A stretch of DNA of 64,000 bases from Hyphomicrobiales bacterium (GTDB lineage: Bacteria; Pseudomonadota; Alphaproteobacteria; Rhizobiales; Xanthobacteraceae). Each line of letters opens with the position of its first letter. Position 1 is the stretch's first letter. The notes below the pieces were generated by a model that had not been told where the DNA came from, did no database searches, and saw only the letters and a program-made list of their open reading frames with translations. A program made the translations under genes and the position numbers. Below, piece by piece: positions 41,090 to 49,331 of this stretch. The stretch covers positions 1 to 64,000 of the forward strand of contig JAKFYI010000027.1 in NCBI GenBank assembly GCA_021730985.1. Direction: 5' to 3'.

Positions 41090-42232
41090 ATGACCGCGCG
41101 CATCCGCGACTACCTGCGTACCCGCCGCGAAAGCGGCGACGACACCGAGGCGTTGCTCGTCGTCGACCTCGACGTCGTGCGCGACAACTACAACACCTTT
41201 GCCAAGACCCTGCCGGACACCCGGGTGTTCTACGCCGTGAAGGCGAACCCGGCGCCGGAGGTGCTTGCGCTGCTGGCGAAGCTCGGCTCCTGCTTCGACA
41301 CCGCCTCGGTCCCTGAGATCGAGATGGCGCTCGCGGCTGGCGCGTCGCCCGACCGTATCTCCTTCGGCAACACCATCAAGAAGGAGCGCGATATCGCGCG
41401 CGCCTTCGCGCTCGGCATCCGCCTCTACGCCGTCGATTGCAAGGCCGAGGTCGAGAAGGTCGCCCGTGCGGCGCCCGGTTCGCGCGTGTTCTGCCGCATC
41501 CTGTCGGATTGCGTCGGCGCCGAGTGGCCGCTGTCGCGCAAGTTCGGCTGCGAGCCCTCCATGGCCGCGGACGTGCTGGAGCACGCCCACAAGCTCGGGC
41601 TGGAGGCGCATGGCGTGTCGTTCCACGTCGGCTCGCAGCAGCGCAACACCAACGCCTGGGACCGCGCCTTGGCGCAGGCTGCCGCCGTTTTCCGCGAATG
41701 CGGCGACCGCGGCATCAACCTCGCCATGGTCAACCTGGGCGGCGGCTTCCCGACCAAGTACCTGAAGAACGTGCCGTCGGTGAAATCCTACGGCTCGGCG
41801 ATCTTCCGTGCGCTGCGCCGCCACTTCGGCAACCGCATCCCGGAAACCATCATCGAGCCGGGCCGCGGCATGGTCGGCAACGCCGGCATCATCGAGGCCG
41901 AGGTCGTGCTCGTCTCGAAGAAGAGCGAGGACGACGACGTGCGCTGGGTTTACCTCGACATCGGCAAGTTCGGCGGTCTCGCCGAGACGATGGACGAGTC
42001 GATCCGCTACCCGATCCGCACCCCGCGGGACGGTGGCGAGACCGGCCCCTGCGTACTCGCCGGTCCGACCTGCGACTCGGCCGACGTGATGTACGAGAAG
42101 CAGCCGTATGCGCTGCCCGTCAGCCTCGAGATCGGCGACAAGGTGCTGATCGAGGGGACCGGCGCGTACACGTCGACCTACGCCGCTGTGGCCTTCAACG
42201 GCTTCGCGCCGCTGAAGACCGTCCACATCTGA
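41090..42232 (+). CDS. speF: Ornithine (lysine/ornithine) decarboxylase, PLP fold III
   Basis: 380 residues. PLP lysine K51 in FYAVKANP, glycine-rich phosphate loop LGGGFPTKY, EPGRGMVGNAG and the subunit-donated Cys in LAGPTCDSADVMY. It makes putrescine (and perhaps cadaverine) in the cytoplasm, the start of the homospermidine route completed by the hss gene. Start ATG with GGGAGA upstream is clear. A long leader precedes it. Confidence 0.92.
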   Translation: MTARIRDYLRTRRESGDDTEALLVVDLDVVRDNYNTFAKTLPDTRVFYAVKANPAPEVLALLAKLGSCFDTASVPEIEMALAAGASPDRISFGNTIKKERDIARAFALGIRLYAVDCKAEVEKVARAAPGSRVFCRILSDCVGAEWPLSRKFGCEPSMAADVLEHAHKLGLEAHGVSFHVGSQQRNTNAWDRALAQAAAVFRECGDRGINLAMVNLGGGFPTKYLKNVPSVKSYGSAIFRALRRHFGNRIPETIIEPGRGMVGNAGIIEAEVVLVSKKSEDDDVRWVYLDIGKFGGLAETMDESIRYPIRTPRDGGETGPCVLAGPTCDSADVMYEKQPYALPVSLEIGDKVLIEGTGAYTSTYAAVAFNGFAPLKTVHI

Positions 42233-42257
42233 TCGCGCTGCGAACAGCGCATCCTCC

Positions 42258-42283
42258 CTCCCTGCCCCGCAAGGGGCAGGGAG
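42258..42283. repeat. Strong hairpin after ornithine decarboxylase
   Basis: CTCCCTGCCCC - GCAA - GGGGCAGGGAG, an 11 bp perfect stem with a GNRA tetraloop, 25 bp after the speF stop. No T-run follows, so it is more likely an mRNA-stabilising element than a terminator, allowing downstream genes to be co-transcribed. Confidence 0.6.
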
Positions 42284-42306
42284 CCCGCGAGCGCGAGGAC
42301 ACGATC

Positions 42307-42864
42307 ATGATCACCATTCGGCAAGAGAAACGATCCGACGCCCTGCCACGCGAGGCCCTGCTCGACGCGGCTTACGGATCGGTGCGCTTCACCAAGCCGT
42401 CCCATCGTTTGCGCGAGGGCCGGCAGGCCGCGGACGGACTGTCGTTCGTAGCTGTCGAGGACGGCTGCGTGGTCGGAACGGTGCGGCTCTGGACCGTGAC
42501 GACCGGCGCGGGCCGGCCTGCGCTTCTGCTCGGGCCGCTCGCCGTCGATCCGCGCTGCCGCAACCGCGGCCTCGGATCGGCGCTGATGCGTCGCGCGCTG
42601 CGCGACGCCAGGCGGCTCGGCCACGGCGCCGTTCTGCTGGTTGGCGATGCCTCCTACTACGGCCGGTTCGGCTTCACCGCCGAGAAAACCGGCGGCCTTT
42701 GGCTGCCCGGCCCTTACGAGAAGCATCGGCTGCTGGGCTGCGAACTGGTTGCCGGCGCGCTCGACGGCGTCCGCGGGCCGATCCGCACGCCGAAGGCGCC
42801 TGCATCCAGGCTTGCGCCGCTGGTCGAAGCGATCACCCGCCGCCCTGCGCCCCAAGCCGCTTAA
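42307..42864 (+). CDS. GNAT N-acetyltransferase (YhbS-like)
   Basis: 185 residues. Acetyl-CoA site motif RCRNRGLGSALM (Q/R-x-x-G-x-G/A type) with preceding β-strand LLLGPLAVDP and following DASYYGRFGF, characteristic of YhbS-like acetyltransferases. It lies between speF and hss on the same strand, so polyamine acetylation is possible but unproven. C-terminus is basic and proline-rich. Confidence 0.85.
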   Translation: MITIRQEKRSDALPREALLDAAYGSVRFTKPSHRLREGRQAADGLSFVAVEDGCVVGTVRLWTVTTGAGRPALLLGPLAVDPRCRNRGLGSALMRRALRDARRLGHGAVLLVGDASYYGRFGFTAEKTGGLWLPGPYEKHRLLGCELVAGALDGVRGPIRTPKAPASRLAPLVEAITRRPAPQAA

Positions 42865-42968
42865 AAGCGTCATAAAACTCGTGGACGCCGCGGGAGAATA
42901 TCCCGTGGCACCTATTCCGTTCGCCGGTTCCGGCGGCTAATACCCTTTCAGTTCTGGAGCAACGCGCG

Positions 42969-44405
42969 ATGGCAAACTGGCCCGTCTACGCCACCATTTC
43001 CGGACCGATTGTCGTGGTCGGCTTCGGCTCGATCGGCAAAGGCACGCTGCCGATGATCGAGCGGCATTTCAACTACGACAAGTCGCGCATCACCGTGCTT
43101 GATCCCAAGGACGAGGGCCGCAAGGCGCTGTGCGAGAAGCACGGCGTTCGCTTCATCCAGCAAGGCCTGACCAGGGACAACTATCGCGCACTGCTGACGC
43201 CGCTGCTCACGCAAGGCGGCGGCCAGGGTTTCTGCGTCAACCTTTCGGTCGATACCGGCTCGGTCGACATCATGGAGCTGTGCAACGAGCTTGGCGCGCT
43301 CTACATCGACACCGTCAACGAGCCCTGGCTCGGCTTCTATTTCGACAAGTCGAAGGGCGCGGAAGCGCGGTCCAACTACGCTCTGCGCGAGACGACACTC
43401 GCCGCCAAGCGCGCGCGCAAGTCCGGATCGACGACGGCCGTCTCCTGCTGCGGCGCCAACCCCGGCATGGTCTCCTTCATGGCCAAGCAGGCGCTGCTCA
43501 ATGTCGCGGCGGATCTGAAGCTCAATGTCCCCGAACCGAAGTCCAAGGCCGAATGGGCCGACCTGATGCGGCAGGCCGGCATCAAGGGCATCCACATTGC
43601 CGAACGCGACACCCAGCGCTCCAAGAGGCCGAAGCCGCCGGAGGTCTTCGTCAACACATGGTCGGTGGAAGGCTTCCTGTCGGAAGGCATGCAACCGGCC
43701 GAACTTGGCTGGGGCACTCACGAAAAATGGATGCCGGCCAACGCACATACGCACGAGTCCGGCTGCGGCGCCGCGATCTACCTGATGCAGCCCGGCGCCA
43801 ACACGCGCGTGCGCACCTGGTGCCCGACGCGCGGCGCGCAATACGGCTTTCTCGTCACCCACAACGAGTCGATTTCGATCTCGGACTATTTCACGGCGCG
43901 CGATGCATCGGGCGCCGCGATCTACCGGCCGACCTGCCACTATGCCTACCATCCGGCGGACGACGCGGTGCTGTCGCTGCACGAGACGTTCGGCTCGGGC
44001 AAGATGCAGGAGAAGCATCACATCCTTGAAGAGGACGAGATCGTCGACGGCATCGACGAGCTCGGTGTGCTGCTCTACGGCCACGGCAAGAACGCCTACT
44101 GGTTCGGCTCGCAGCTCTCCATCGAGGAGACGCGAGAGCTTGCGCCTTACCAGAATGCCACGGCGTTGCAGGTGACGTCCGCCGTGATCGGCGGCATGGC
44201 CTGGGCGCTGGAGCATCCGAAAGAAGGCATCGTCGAAGCCGACGAAATGGACTTCCATCGCCTCCTGGAAATTCAATTGCCCTATCTCGGCCCGGTGAAG
44301 GGTTACTACACCGACTGGACGCCGCTCGAGGGCCGTCCCGGACTGTTCCCGGAGGACATCGACACCGGCGATCCGTGGCAGTTCCGGAACGTGCTGGTGC
44401 GGTGA
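42969..44405 (+). CDS. hss: Homospermidine synthase
   Basis: 478 residues. Rossmann start VVVGFGSIGKGTLPMIERH, conserved NEPWLGFYFD, CCGANPGMVSF and the NAHTHESGCGAAIYL block matching known Hss enzymes. It condenses two putrescines with NAD to homospermidine. An ATG-proximal GGAGC box precedes it. Together with ornithine decarboxylase it supplies the main polyamine. It is followed after 3 bp by the next gene. Confidence 0.93.
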   Translation: MANWPVYATISGPIVVVGFGSIGKGTLPMIERHFNYDKSRITVLDPKDEGRKALCEKHGVRFIQQGLTRDNYRALLTPLLTQGGGQGFCVNLSVDTGSVDIMELCNELGALYIDTVNEPWLGFYFDKSKGAEARSNYALRETTLAAKRARKSGSTTAVSCCGANPGMVSFMAKQALLNVAADLKLNVPEPKSKAEWADLMRQAGIKGIHIAERDTQRSKRPKPPEVFVNTWSVEGFLSEGMQPAELGWGTHEKWMPANAHTHESGCGAAIYLMQPGANTRVRTWCPTRGAQYGFLVTHNESISISDYFTARDASGAAIYRPTCHYAYHPADDAVLSLHETFGSGKMQEKHHILEEDEIVDGIDELGVLLYGHGKNAYWFGSQLSIEETRELAPYQNATALQVTSAVIGGMAWALEHPKEGIVEADEMDFHRLLEIQLPYLGPVKGYYTDWTPLEGRPGLFPEDIDTGDPWQFRNVLVR

Positions 44406-44408
44406 ACG

Positions 44409-45404
44409 ATGGGCGCGATCACACTCAGCATCGCGCTGTCGCCCAACCCGCGAAACTGGCCGATCATCGACGGCAGCATCACGATCGACGGCGTCGATCT
44501 GGTCTGCAACGTGCTGCATCCATCGGAGATGTTCTGGCGGCAGCTTCACCACGAGGAGTTCGACATTTCGGAAATGTCGTGCTCGTCGCTGATGATGGCG
44601 CGCTCGCGCGGCGACGCGCGCTGGGCCGGGCTGCCGATCTTCACGACGCGGCGGTTCTTTCACATCGGCATCCTGGTGCGGCGCGATGCCGGGATCGAAA
44701 AGCCAGCCGACCTCAAGGGCAAGCGCGTCGGCGTCCCCGAGTACCAGCAGACCGCGGCGCTGTGGACGCGCGGCGTGTTGCAGCATGAGTTCGGCGTGCA
44801 CGCCCGCGACATGGAATTCTGGATGGAGCGCGCGCCGGAGCACAGCCACGGCGGCGCGACCGGCTTCACGCCGCCGCCCGGCGTCACCGTCCACACCATT
44901 CCGCCGGACAAGAGCATCGGCTCGATGATGCTGTCCGGCGAGTTGCAGGCCGCGCTGCACTACATCGTCAACGACAACCTGATCGACCGCAGCACCGCCG
45001 ACCTGCACAACCATCCCGACATCAAGCTGCTGTTTGCCGACCGCACCGCGGAAGGCGTGCGCTACTACAGCAAGACCGGCATCTACCCGATCAACCACGG
45101 CATGGTGGTGAAGCGCGCCACGCTTGATAGGCATCCCGGACTGACAGGCCAGCTGCTCGACGCGTTCGAGCGCGCCAACGCGCGGATCGACCGCCAGCGC
45201 ATCGAGCATCTCGCCTATCACATCGAAACCGGATTGCTGCCCGCCGGCGCGCGCGAAAAATTGCAGCAACCGCTGGTGCAGCACGGCATCAAGGCCAACC
45301 GGCTGACGCTGGAAACCTGCGCGCGCTACTCGCATGAGCAAGGTCTCACTCCGCGGCTGATGCGGCTGGATGAAATCTTCGAGCCGGACATGATGACGAG
45401 TTGA
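44409..45404 (+). CDS. 4,5-dihydroxyphthalate decarboxylase / NMT1-like periplasmic-fold protein, paralogue A
   Basis: 331 residues, substrate-binding-protein (NMT1/OMPdecase) fold without a signal peptide, as in 4,5-dihydroxyphthalate decarboxylases. Segments FDISEMSCSSLMMARSRGD, GLPIFTTRRFFH, GKRVGVPEYQQTAALW, MERAPEHSHGGATGF and YYSKTGIYPINHG are shared with the paralogue at 46046. It starts 3 bp after hss but function is probably unrelated. It may be a decarboxylase or a cytoplasmic binding protein. Confidence 0.8.
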   Translation: MGAITLSIALSPNPRNWPIIDGSITIDGVDLVCNVLHPSEMFWRQLHHEEFDISEMSCSSLMMARSRGDARWAGLPIFTTRRFFHIGILVRRDAGIEKPADLKGKRVGVPEYQQTAALWTRGVLQHEFGVHARDMEFWMERAPEHSHGGATGFTPPPGVTVHTIPPDKSIGSMMLSGELQAALHYIVNDNLIDRSTADLHNHPDIKLLFADRTAEGVRYYSKTGIYPINHGMVVKRATLDRHPGLTGQLLDAFERANARIDRQRIEHLAYHIETGLLPAGAREKLQQPLVQHGIKANRLTLETCARYSHEQGLTPRLMRLDEIFEPDMMTS

Positions 45405-45417
45405 GGTGGATTTCGAT

Positions 45418-45495
45418 GTCATCCCCGCGAAAGCGGGGATCCAGTACTCACAAACCTTGCTGTGGTTACTGGATGCCCGCTTTCGCGGGCATGAC
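45418..45495. repeat. Palindromic repeat (CCCCGCGAAAGCGGGG ... CCCGCTTTCGCGGG)
   Basis: GTCATCCCCGCGAAAGCGGGGATCCAGTA, a spacer, then TACTGGATGCCCGCTTTCGCGGGCATGACA. Begins 14 bp after the 44409 stop codon. Same family as 23800 and 45933. Confidence 0.75.
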
Positions 45496-45540
45496 AGCAG
45501 AGTGTGTTGCGGCGTGTGAGTTTCGGATTCTCTTTCAATT

Positions 45541-45758
45541 TAGCCAACGCTCCGCCCGCCGGTTGTTTCAAGACGGACCGGCTCCGTCTTCCCTTTCTTC
45601 CGTTCCCCACGAGGGGATGGAGCGCCGGGAGGCGCCGGAGAGCCTGCGGGCTCCCCTGAAACAACGCGCCAAGATTCCGGGACCCAAGTGACTTGAGGGG
45701 GTGGGGGTCCCGGGGCGCGCGGGCCCTCGGCGCGAAGGCCCTGCGCCTCCCGGCGCTC
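45541..45758 (-). repeat. Dispersed palindromic element, copy 2 (inverted)
   Basis: The flank AGCCAACGCTCCGC...CCGGTTGTTT...AGACGGACCGGC...GAGGGGATG (45542-45619) is followed by arms GAGCGCCGGGAGGCGC (45620-45635) and GCGCCTCCCGGCGCTC (45743-45758). The same order, inverted, is found at 26665-26904. The interior differs between copies, while arms and flank are conserved. No transposase or target duplication seen. The 641 bp between 45404 and 46046 holds only repeats and no gene. Confidence 0.75.
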
Positions 45759-45932
45759 CATGCGATCTCCAATATGAGGGAGACCGGCCCCGCTCCGTCA
45801 TCCAGCATCGCGATCGACGACGCCCTCGATTGAACGGGACGCCGCGAAAATAAGAGCGCCCCGGGCACCCGGGGATAGATTTTTTATTCGGCAATGATTT
45901 CAAAGGGCGAAAATGAAAACACACACTCCGCC

Positions 45933-46013
45933 GTCATCCCGGCCGAGCGTCAGCGAGAGCCGGGATCCAGTAAACACCGGCGTTTACTGGACCCCCGCTT
46001 TCGCGGGGGTGAC
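45933..46013. repeat. Palindromic repeat (GTCATCCCGGCC ... CCCGCTTTCGCGGGGG)
   Basis: GTCATCCCGGCCGAGCGTCAGCGAGAGCCGGGATCCAGTAAA, then GTTTACTGGACCCCCGCTTTCGCGGGGGTGACA. Third member of the CCAGTA-containing family; closes the block before the 46046 gene. Confidence 0.75.
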
Positions 46014-46045
46014 AATCCAGACGAGTAGCAACAATCGAGCCGCCC

Positions 46046-47038
46046 CTACTGCTCCAGCGTGCTCGGCGCGAACAGTTCCTCCAGCCTCACCAACCGGGAC
46101 GTCAGCCCCTGCTGCAGCGAATATTTCGCGATGGTCTCCAGCACCAGGCGGTTCGCCACCACGCCGTGGCTGACCAGCGGCGCGCGCAACGCCTTGCGCC
46201 CCTCCGGCGGCAGCAGCCCGGTCTCGAAATAATACTCCGCGTGCGCGACACGCTCGCGGTTGGCGATCTCATTGGCCTGCGTGAACGCCTTGAGAATGTT
46301 GGTGACCGCCCACGGATGCTGCTCGGCGACCGCACGCTTCATCACTATGCCGTGGTTGATCGGGTAGAGCCCGGTCTTGTCGTAGAATCGGATGCCCTCG
46401 GCGAGCGGATCGGGAAACAACGACTTGATGTCCGGGTGGCTCCGCAGGTCCACGGTGCTGCGGTCGATCAGGTTGGGATCGGCCAGGTAGAACATCACCG
46501 CGTCGAGTTCGCCCGACACCATCATCGAGCCGATGTTCTTCTCCGGCGGGATCTGATTGACCGTCACGCCCGGCGGCGGCGTGAAGCCGGTCGCGCCGCC
46601 GTGGCTTTTGGACGGCGTGCGCTCCATCCAGAACTCCATGTCGCGTGGCGTCACGCCGAATTCGTTTTCCAGCACGCCTCGCACCCACAGCGCCGCGGTC
46701 TGCTGGTACTCCGGCACGCCGACCCGCTTGCCCTTCAGGTCGGACGGCTTGTCGATCTTGGCGTCTTTGCGGACCAGAATCGTGGTGTGGAAGAACATCC
46801 GGGTGGTGAAGATCGGCAGGCCTACGAAGCGGTCGTCGCCCTTCGAGCGCGCGATCATGAACGACGAGATCGACATTTCCGAAATGTCGAACTCCTCGAA
46901 CTTCAGCTGCCGCCAGAACAGCTCGGACGGATGCAGCACGGTCGGGGTCAGGTCGATGCCCACGGGCCTGGCCCGCCCGTCGATGACCGGCCAGGTGCGC
47001 GGGTTGTCGGTGATGCCGATGCTGAGCGGAACGTGCAT
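46046..47038 (-). CDS. 4,5-dihydroxyphthalate decarboxylase / NMT1-like protein, paralogue B
   Basis: 330 residues, homologous to the 44409 product throughout: LSIGITDNPRTWPVIDG, VLHPSELFWRQLKFEEFDISEMS, GKRVGVPEYQQTAALWVRGVL, MERTPSKSHGGATGFTPPPGV and YDKTGLYPINHG. No signal peptide. The two genes converge and are separated by a repeat block, which may reflect duplication with inversion. Substrates may differ. It is transcribed on its own; the divergent neighbour is the acyl-CoA synthetase operon. Confidence 0.8.
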   Translation of the reverse strand: MHVPLSIGITDNPRTWPVIDGRARPVGIDLTPTVLHPSELFWRQLKFEEFDISEMSISSFMIARSKGDDRFVGLPIFTTRMFFHTTILVRKDAKIDKPSDLKGKRVGVPEYQQTAALWVRGVLENEFGVTPRDMEFWMERTPSKSHGGATGFTPPPGVTVNQIPPEKNIGSMMVSGELDAVMFYLADPNLIDRSTVDLRSHPDIKSLFPDPLAEGIRFYDKTGLYPINHGIVMKRAVAEQHPWAVTNILKAFTQANEIANRERVAHAEYYFETGLLPPEGRKALRAPLVSHGVVANRLVLETIAKYSLQQGLTSRLVRLEELFAPSTLEQ

Positions 47039-47228
47039 TGCTGTGCGCCTTTACGACCGGCCGCCGTTCAGGGCCGCCCGGCCCAGGGTTCTTAAACCAT
47101 CCCGAGCATTCCGCGAGCGCAGACCCCTTGTCGAGCCCCGCATACCTCGGCGCCCGAATGCCCTCGTCAACGGCCGGGGCATTTTCTACAGTGGAGACAA
47201 CAATACAAAGACTGATGTGGGAGGTTGC

Positions 47229-49331
47229 GTGTTCCGCGACGTGGACTGCCTGCTGCGGCCCAAGGTCATTGCGATCGTCGGGGCGTCCGATTCCAGCCGC
47301 GGCGGCTGGGCCCAGGAAATCTACGACAACCTGAAATTCTGCGACTTCCCCGCCAAACTCTATCTGGTGAACCCGAAGCGCGACGAACTTTGGGGACGGC
47401 CCGTCTATCCGAACTTCGCCGCCATCCCTGAGCGGGTCGATCTCGCGCTGACCATCGTGCCTTCTGTCGCGATCCCCGACACCCTGGCGGAAGCGGCTGC
47501 GCACGGCTTGAAGTGCGCACTCATTTACGCCGCACAATTCGGCGAAGGCGGCGATGCCGCGGGCGAAGCGCGCGCGCAGGCGCTGCGGTCATTGCGCGAC
47601 AAGCACGGGCTTCGCATCTCCGGCCCCAACTGCATGGGCTCGCTGGCGCTCCGCGAAAAGCTCCTGCTGTATCCGGCCAAGCGGGTGCGCACGCTGCGGC
47701 CAGGATCGGTCGGGGTGGTGTTCCAGTCCGGCGGCACGTTCCAGTTCTGGCTGCAGCAGGCTTCGTTCCGCGGCCTCGATTTTTCGTATGCGGTGTCGAG
47801 CGGCAACGAACTCGACCTCGATCTGGCCGACTACATCAGCTTCCTGGTGGACGACGAGCACACCAAGATCATCGCCTGCATGGTGGAAGGCATCCGCCGG
47901 CCGCAGGCATTCATGGCGGCCGCCGAAAAGGCGCTGCGCGCCGGCAAGCCCATCATCCTGGTGAAGCTCGGCCGCAGCGAACGCGGCAAGGCCGCGGCGG
48001 CAAGCCACACCGGCGCGATCGCGGGCGACGACGCGGTGTTCGAGGCGGTGTGCCGCAAGTACGGCATTGTGCGATCCCCCTCGCTCGACGACATGATGGA
48101 GACCTGCCTCGCCTTCACGCAGGGCCGGCTGCCGAAGGGTCCGCGCATCGCGATGGCCTGCTACTCCGGCGGCGCCAAAGGCCTGATCCTGGACTACGCC
48201 AGCGACGAGGGCGCGCAGATGGCTCCGCTCACAGCGGAGACCAAAGCGAAGCTTCCCGCCATGATCGATCCCGGGCTCGCGCCCGAGAACCCTCTCGACG
48301 TCGGCCCGACCGTCGGCGTGCAGGCGCCGAAGTTCGCCGAAATATGCAAGGTGGTCTGCGCCGACCCCACCGTCGATCTAATCACGGTGCAGGGCCTGAT
48401 GCCGATGAACCCGGAGGATCCGTTCAATCCGGCGCCGCTCCGGAGCCTGCTGGAATCGACCGACAAGCCGGTGATTGCGTTCGGCAGGATCGCGCAGAAC
48501 GCCTCCGAGACCAGCAGAAAGTTCCAGAATGAGACCGGCGTGCCGTTCATTCACGGCCTGCCGGAAACGGTGCGGGCGCTGCAGAGCCTGGTGAATTATG
48601 CGGCGGCGCTGAAGCGTGGCGTGGCCGCCCTGCCCGCGCCGCGCAATGGCGGCGCGCCGACCGGCCCGGCGGAATTCAGCGCGCTGCTCGCCGCCAACGG
48701 ACTGACGCCCCCGCGCTCCGAAATGGCCAGGACCGCCGACGAGGCCGCGGCGAAAGCGACCTCGATCGGATTTCCCGTCGCCGTGAAGATCGTCTCGCCC
48801 CAGGCCAGCCACAAGACCGAGGTCGGCGGCGTGGCGTTGCACCTGACCGGCGCAGAGGCGGTTCGCGCGGCTGCGTCGGACATGGCCGCGCGTCTCGCCA
48901 AGCACGACCCGAAGGCGGTGGTCGAAGGCTTCCTGGTGCAAGAGATGGTGGACGGGCTGGAATTGCTGGTCGGCGTCCGCGAGGATCCGCAGTACGGGCC
49001 GGTCATGATCGCAGGGCTGGGCGGCGTGACGGTCGAGGTGCTGCGCGACGTGGCGATCCGCCTGCTGCCGATCGACGAAGACACCGCGCGAGACATGCTG
49101 CGCTCGTTGCGGGGTGCCGCCCTGCTTGACAGCTTCCGCGGCCGGCCCGCGCGCGACACCGAAAGCGTCGTCAAGGCCATGGTCGGCTTGTCGCGTGTCT
49201 TCATCGATCATCGTGACGCATTGTCCGACATCGAGATCAATCCCATGATCGTGCTGGCAAAGGGCCAGGGACTGCGTGCGGTCGATATCCGCACCGTGGC
49301 CCGCGCCGCCGGCCAGGAGCGGAATGCATGA
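47229..49331 (+). CDS. ADP-forming acyl-CoA synthetase (fused α and β domains)
   Basis: 700 residues from GTG 47229 with GGGAGG five bases upstream. In order: CoA-binding Rossmann domain (CLLRPKVIAIVGASDSS, about 1-130), succinyl-CoA-ligase-like domains with the phosphohistidine-type segment AAASHTGAIAGDD, and a C-terminal ATP-grasp domain (GFPVAVKIVSPQASHKTEVGGV, IEINPMIV). It makes acyl-CoA from acid, ATP and CoA, forming ADP and phosphate. First gene of a three-gene operon with an acyl-CoA dehydrogenase and an enoyl-CoA hydratase. Confidence 0.9.
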   Translation: MFRDVDCLLRPKVIAIVGASDSSRGGWAQEIYDNLKFCDFPAKLYLVNPKRDELWGRPVYPNFAAIPERVDLALTIVPSVAIPDTLAEAAAHGLKCALIYAAQFGEGGDAAGEARAQALRSLRDKHGLRISGPNCMGSLALREKLLLYPAKRVRTLRPGSVGVVFQSGGTFQFWLQQASFRGLDFSYAVSSGNELDLDLADYISFLVDDEHTKIIACMVEGIRRPQAFMAAAEKALRAGKPIILVKLGRSERGKAAAASHTGAIAGDDAVFEAVCRKYGIVRSPSLDDMMETCLAFTQGRLPKGPRIAMACYSGGAKGLILDYASDEGAQMAPLTAETKAKLPAMIDPGLAPENPLDVGPTVGVQAPKFAEICKVVCADPTVDLITVQGLMPMNPEDPFNPAPLRSLLESTDKPVIAFGRIAQNASETSRKFQNETGVPFIHGLPETVRALQSLVNYAAALKRGVAALPAPRNGGAPTGPAEFSALLAANGLTPPRSEMARTADEAAAKATSIGFPVAVKIVSPQASHKTEVGGVALHLTGAEAVRAAASDMAARLAKHDPKAVVEGFLVQEMVDGLELLVGVREDPQYGPVMIAGLGGVTVEVLRDVAIRLLPIDEDTARDMLRSLRGAALLDSFRGRPARDTESVVKAMVGLSRVFIDHRDALSDIEINPMIVLAKGQGLRAVDIRTVARAAGQERNA

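Noticed and set aside
42948-45422. Long minus-strand open frame opposite hss and paralogue A
   Set aside because: Antisense of recognised coding sequence with no family resemblance.
19506-46013. Considered whether the palindromes form a CRISPR array
   Set aside because: Copies are scattered, not regularly spaced, differ in sequence and no cas genes are present.
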